Shown here: one piece after another, positions 60,253-64,000 of the stretch
Layout of the letters: the number at the start of each line of letters is the position of its first letter
Position numbering within the stretch: the first letter of the stretch is position 1
Assembly: GCF_022179805.1 (NCBI RefSeq)
Contig: NZ_BPUO01000002.1
Coordinates: 310,001 to 374,000, forward strand
DNA from: Cupriavidus pauculus
GTDB lineage: Bacteria; Pseudomonadota; Gammaproteobacteria; Burkholderiales; Burkholderiaceae
Length of the DNA: 64,000 nt
Reading direction: 5' to 3'
The notes under the pieces: generated by a model
What the model saw: the letters and a program-made list of their open reading frames with translations, nothing else
Told to the model about the DNA's origin: nothing
Database searches by the model: none
Position numbers and translations under genes: made by a program

Positions 60253-61698
60253 CTACTTGAACTTGCTGCCGACCCTCACGATCTTCAGCGTGTTCGTGCC
60301 GCCGGCCTGGCCCATCGGCTCGCCGATCGTCAGCACAATGAAATCGCCATGCTGCACCGCGCCCTGCGCCAGCAGCAGCTCCTCGGCCTGCTCCAGCGCC
60401 TCGTCGCGGTCCGTGCTCGACTGCAGCGGCAGCGGCACCACATTGCGGTAGAGCTGCATCTTGCGCTGCGACGCCAGGTTGGGCGTCATGGCATAGATCG
60501 GCACGTGGATGCGGTGACGGCTCATCCACAAGGCGGTGGCGCCCGAATCGGTCAGCGCGGCAATCGCCTTCACGCCTAGATGATAGGCCGTGAACAGCGC
60601 ACCCATGGCAATCGACTGGTCGATGCGCGAGAACGTCTGGTTCAGGAAATCGGTGTCGAGCTGCACTACCTCGGACTTCTCGGCTTCCAGGCAGATCGCG
60701 GCCATGGCCTCGACCGTTTCCACCGGATAGCGGCCCGCGGCGGTCTCGGCCGACGTCATCACGGCGTCGGTGCCGTCCAGCACGGCGTTGGCCACGTCCG
60801 ACACCTCGGCGCGCGTCGGCACCGGGTTGACGATCATGCTTTCCATCATCTGCGTGGCTGTGATCGTCAGCTTGTTGGCTTCACGCGCCAGCCGGATCAT
60901 GCGCTTCTGCAGCGCCGGCACGGCCGCGTTGCCCACTTCCACGGCCAGGTCACCGCGCGCCACCATGATGCCGTCCGACGCGCCGAGGATTTCCTCCAGC
61001 ACGCCCGGGCGGATGGCCTCGGCACGCTCGATCTTGGCGATCATGCGCGCCTTGTGGCCGTGCGGCTGGCCGGCCACGTTGGCCAGCTGGCGCGCCATTT
61101 CCATGTCGGTGGCGTTCTTCGGGAAGCTCACGGCCACGTAGTCGGCGGCCAGCGACATGGCGGTCTTGATGTCCTCCATGTCCTTGGCGGTCAGCGCCGG
61201 CGCCGACAGCCCGCCGCCCTGGCGGTTGATGCCCTTGTTGTTGGACAGGTCACCGCCCACGCGCACCGTGGTGAAGATCTCGTTGCCGATCACGCGGTCC
61301 ACGACCAGCACGATCAGGCCGTCGTTGAGCAGCAGTACGTCGCCGGGGCCCACGTCGCGCGGCAGGTCCTTGTAGTCCAGCCCCACGCGCTCCTGGTTGC
61401 CCACCTCACAGGTGGAATCGAGCACGAAGGCGTCGCCGGTCTTCAGCGTGATCTTGCCGTTCTCGAACTTGCCCACGCGGATCTTGGGGCCCTGCAGGTC
61501 GGCCATGATGGCCACCTCGCGGCCGCACGCGGCGGCGGCTTCGCGCACCAGCGCCGCGCGGTCGATATGGTCCTGCGCGGTACCGTGCGAGAAGTTCAGG
61601 CGTACCACGTCGACACCGGCCGCGATCATGCGGGTCAGCACGTCGAGCGTGCTGGATGCGGGGCCAATCGTTGCGACGATCTTGGTGGAGCGGCTCAT
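60253..61698 (-). CDS. pyk: Pyruvate kinase (main glycolytic copy)
   Basis: 481 aa. KIVATIGPASSTLDVLTRMI, VVRLNFSHGTAQDH, IMADLQGPKIRVGKFENG, and the signature MVARGDLAVEVGNAAVPALQ then ITATQMMESMIVNPVPTRAE. The C-terminal allosteric domain is present (AIAALTDSGATALWMSRHRI). It lies 74 bp after pgk. Distinct from the 472-aa copy in the tartrate cluster, which shares only the family core. Confidence 0.97.
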   Translation of the reverse strand: MSRSTKIVATIGPASSTLDVLTRMIAAGVDVVRLNFSHGTAQDHIDRAALVREAAAACGREVAIMADLQGPKIRVGKFENGKITLKTGDAFVLDSTCEVGNQERVGLDYKDLPRDVGPGDVLLLNDGLIVLVVDRVIGNEIFTTVRVGGDLSNNKGINRQGGGLSAPALTAKDMEDIKTAMSLAADYVAVSFPKNATDMEMARQLANVAGQPHGHKARMIAKIERAEAIRPGVLEEILGASDGIMVARGDLAVEVGNAAVPALQKRMIRLAREANKLTITATQMMESMIVNPVPTRAEVSDVANAVLDGTDAVMTSAETAAGRYPVETVEAMAAICLEAEKSEVVQLDTDFLNQTFSRIDQSIAMGALFTAYHLGVKAIAALTDSGATALWMSRHRIHVPIYAMTPNLASQRKMQLYRNVVPLPLQSSTDRDEALEQAEELLLAQGAVQHGDFIVLTIGEPMGQAGGTNTLKIVRVGSKFK

Positions 61699-61772
61699 TC
61701 GGGGTTTCCTGGGGTTCCTGCGGTTTCCGGATTCGGGCTGCGGGGCTGGGTGCCTGTCAGGGGCCGGCCGGC

Positions 61773-62969
61773 TCAGGCCGCTGCGCGCTGCTCCAGTACT
61801 TCGAACGCGGGCAGCTTCTTGCCTTCCAGGAATTCCAGGAAGGCGCCGCCACCCGTGGAGATGTAACCAATGCGGTCGGCAATGCCGTACTTGGCGATGG
61901 CGGCCAGCGTGTCGCCGCCACCGGCAATCGAGAACGCCTTGGACGTGGCGATGGCTTCGGCCAGCACCTTGGTGCCGTTACCGAACTGATCGAATTCGAA
62001 CACGCCGACCGGGCCGTTCCAGACGATGGTACCAGCGGCCTTGAGCTGCTCGGCCAGCATCGCGGCGGTCTTCGGACCGATGTCCAGGATCATGTCGTCA
62101 TCGGCCACGTCCTTGACGTCCTTGACCGTGGCGGCTGCCGTGGCGCTGAATTCCTTGGCGCAGACCACGTCCACCGGAATCGGCACCGACGCGCCGCGCG
62201 CGGCCATGATGTCGATGATGGTCTTGGCGTCGCCCACCAGGTCGGCCTCGGCCAGCGACTTACCGATCTTCAGGCCGGCGGCCAGCATGAACGTGTTGGC
62301 GATGCCGCCACCCACCACGAGGTTGTCGACCTTGTCGGCCAGCGACTTCAGGATGGTCAGCTTGGTCGATACCTTGGAGCCGGCGACGATGGCCACCAGC
62401 GGACGGGCCGGCTGGCCCAGCGCGCGGCCCAGCGCGTCGATTTCAGCGGCCAGCAGCGGGCCGGCGCAGGCTACGGGGGCGTACTTGGCGATACCGTGCG
62501 TGGTGGCTTCGGCGCGATGGGCCGTGCCAAATGCGTCATTGACGTACACATCGCAAAGCTTGGCCATCTTCTGGGCCAGCTCGTCGCTGTTCTTCTTCTC
62601 ACCCTTGTTCACGCGGCAGTTTTCCAGCAGCACGACCTGGCCCGGCGCCACTTCCACGCCGTCCACCCAGTTCTGCACCAGCTTCACCGGCTTGCCCAGC
62701 AATTCGGACAGGCGCGCGGCGATCGGGGCCAGCGAATCCTCGGGCTTGAACTCGCCTTCGGTCGGGCGGCCCAGGTGTGACGTCACCATCACGGCGGCGC
62801 CAGCATCGAGGCAAGCCTGGATGGCCGGCACCGAGGCGCGGATGCGCGTGTCTTCGGTGATATTGCCTGCGTCGTCTTGCGGCACGTTCAGGTCGGCACG
62901 GATAAACACACGTTTGCCGGAGATTTTGCCTTGGGAAATGAGATCGGTAAGACGCAGGACAGAGGTCAT
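61773..62969 (-). CDS. pgk: Phosphoglycerate kinase
   Basis: 398 aa. Opening [20 protein letters not shown] (Pgk signature), [60 protein letters not shown] and the C-terminal [20 protein letters not shown] nucleotide site. First gene of the minus-strand glycolysis/purine block. The 700 bp upstream contain no other minus-strand gene, so the block's promoter is probably there. Confidence 0.97.
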   Translation of the reverse strand: MTSVLRLTDLISQGKISGKRVFIRADLNVPQDDAGNITEDTRIRASVPAIQACLDAGAAVMVTSHLGRPTEGEFKPEDSLAPIAARLSELLGKPVKLVQNWVDGVEVAPGQVVLLENCRVNKGEKKNSDELAQKMAKLCDVYVNDAFGTAHRAEATTHGIAKYAPVACAGPLLAAEIDALGRALGQPARPLVAIVAGSKVSTKLTILKSLADKVDNLVVGGGIANTFMLAAGLKIGKSLAEADLVGDAKTIIDIMAARGASVPIPVDVVCAKEFSATAAATVKDVKDVADDDMILDIGPKTAAMLAEQLKAAGTIVWNGPVGVFEFDQFGNGTKVLAEAIATSKAFSIAGGGDTLAAIAKYGIADRIGYISTGGGAFLEFLEGKKLPAFEVLEQRAAA

Positions 62970-63669
62970 GGCTATAAGAGCGGGGACTGGGCCGGCATAC
63001 AGCCGTCCACAGAAAACAGGAAAACCGGCATTTTACCTGATCGCCGTTACGGATTTGCGCCCTTGCGGCCCGGTCCGGCCAACACATCACATCGCGATAC
63101 GATAGAAACCCTACTTCGGTGGGGTCATCGTATCTTCCAAGACATTCGACGCTTCGGGTAATGTAGCCCCCTAATGTACCAAACATATGCAAATTCAGAT
63201 AATCAGACTATTTTTGATAGTTTTGGTACAAAATTGCGATAACCGGCATAGACCGGTCATCACCATTCCCCCGGACGCGGCATAACGGACATGGGGGAAG
63301 GACCGCCGTAAGAATGCAAGGGGGTAGTCAGATGGAGCAAGCCGACATACACGGCATGCGCCGCGTTTTGCACAGGGGCATCCTCGCTAGCGCCACGTGC
63401 GGACAGCGCGGGCGCGTCCTGGGTGACAGCATCCATCCAGTCACCGAACCATCCACATCCCATGAATCGACATCCGGGCCGCTGACGGTGCGTGCCCGGC
63501 AATTTCGGCCAACCTCTGCGCACCACGGAGGCTGCCCCCCTTTCTTCCTGCTGCAGCACGTTTTCGACTGCAGCCCCGCAGCATCGACACCATCGACCCT
63601 CTGCAGGCCCGCGAGGCGCAGCGGAAACCATTCGTTTTGCGCGTCGCCACGGACAAGAAGGACTCACGG
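62970..63669. other. 700-bp divergent region between pgk and the LuxR-type gene
   Basis: No convincing gene. The part nearest pgk is ordinary GC-rich sequence. At 63170-63245 there is an AT-rich island with the inverted repeat TGTACCAAA (63175-63183) and TTTGGTACA (63222-63230). Between it and the LuxR-type ATG at 63670 the sequence looks non-coding; small open frames there lack protein-like composition and ribosome binding sites. Confidence 0.5.
63175..63230. promoter_or_regulatory. Inverted repeat in AT-rich island
   Basis: Perfect 9-bp arms TGTACCAAA and TTTGGTACA, 38 bp of AT-rich DNA between them, including CTATTTTTGATAG (63208-63220). Looks like a looped operator or a promoter with flanking sites. 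Nearest genes are pgk (206 bp, minus) and the LuxR-type gene (440 bp, plus). Confidence 0.45.
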
Positions 63670-64000
63670 ATGAAAGACAGTGAGCTGCACGAGACCATAC
63701 GTGGTCTCTATCTCGGCGTATTCGAACCGCTGGCGTGGCAGCGCAGCCTGCATGCGTTGTGCGAAGCCAGCGGCAGCATCCAGGCGTCTCTCCTGGTGCT
63801 GGATACACGCCAGCAGACCGTAAGGGTGCGCCATATGGTCAATCGCGCGCCCGACAACCTAGCCATCCTGCCCCCGCCTTACCAGATTCACCAGGACATG
63901 CCGATTTCCGGCGCCATGCCAGTCGGGGGCTGGCACATCGACCGCCGCGACACGGCCGGTGCCGTGGTGGGGCACCAGGCCTTCCGGGGCGAGTCGTTCG
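63670..64000 (+). CDS. LuxR-type helix-turn-helix regulator, N-terminal part (runs off right edge)
   Basis: 110 codons are visible from the ATG at 63670, preceded by AAGAAGGACTCACGG. The translated start (MKDSELHETIRGLYLGVFEP, then LAWQRSLHALCEASGS) resembles the sensory N-terminus of LuxR-type regulators with a C-terminal HTH common in Cupriavidus and relatives. The DNA-binding domain would lie outside the window, so the class is provisional. Confidence 0.6.
   Translation, partial: MKDSELHETIRGLYLGVFEPLAWQRSLHALCEASGSIQASLLVLDTRQQTVRVRHMVNRAPDNLAILPPPYQIHQDMPISGAMPVGGWHIDRRDTAGAVVGHQAFRGESF

Overview
The window looks like chromosomal DNA of a Cupriavidus/Ralstonia-type betaproteobacterium (Burkholderiaceae). 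Grounds: high GC with strong G/C third-position bias, several orphan tripartite-tricarboxylate (Bug/TctC) binding proteins without TctA/TctB, many LysR regulators, and the blocks sodB-xseA-exbBD-lpxK-kdsB-adk and pgk-pyk-fba-purC-purE-purK-tsaC. The genus is inferred from family and synteny knowledge; no search was run.

1-7.9 kb is an accessory catabolic locus. A CaiB/BaiF CoA-transferase runs off the left edge. A divergent LysR gene is followed by a metallo-beta-lactamase-fold protein with a degenerate metal motif, a Tat-type Bug protein, a DUF1254/DUF1214 protein, an enoyl-CoA-hydratase-like protein with a signal peptide, a small ORF and a luciferase-like oxidoreductase. Two related dyads (615-629 and 1726-1740) sit where LysR operators would be expected. 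The substrate is unknown.

8-18.5 kb holds a DsbA/FrnE-like protein, two LysR genes and a co-directional cluster: tartrate/D-malate dehydrogenase, a DctA-like carrier, glycerate 2-kinase, pyruvate kinase, enolase and a Bug protein. Together these encode uptake and a route tartrate -> glycerate -> 2-phosphoglycerate -> phosphoenolpyruvate -> pyruvate, with dedicated lower-glycolysis enzymes.

18.5-30.9 kb is mostly core: sodB, xseA, a 1-kb non-coding region with repeated TCCACA (DnaA-box-like) dyads, exbB/exbD, lpxK, a Trm112 protein, kdsB and adk. Then come an SDR gene behind a perfect 16-bp palindrome, an XRE regulator, a methyltransferase and a LysR/SLC10-type transporter pair.

31-42.2 kb: amiC and tsaE (minus) face queG (plus) across 16 bp. 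Then come an AEC transporter, a chalcone-isomerase-fold secreted protein, a third Bug protein, ogt-xerD, ybaK, plsY and an EnvZ/OmpR-type two-component system. GC-rich REP-like palindromes lie in several of these intergenic gaps.

42.5-53.5 kb: an mdtABC-type RND efflux operon with its NodT-family outer membrane lipoprotein, then a LysR gene divergent from a PACE-family efflux gene. The MdtC-like pump carries an unusual Thr/Ser/Asn-rich insert of about 60 residues.

53.6-64 kb: dacB (PBP4), then a minus-strand block pgk-pyk-fba-purC-purE-purK-tsaC joining glycolysis, purine synthesis and tRNA t6A modification. A LuxR-type regulator gene is cut by the right edge. No rRNA, tRNA, CRISPR array or insertion sequence was recognised.
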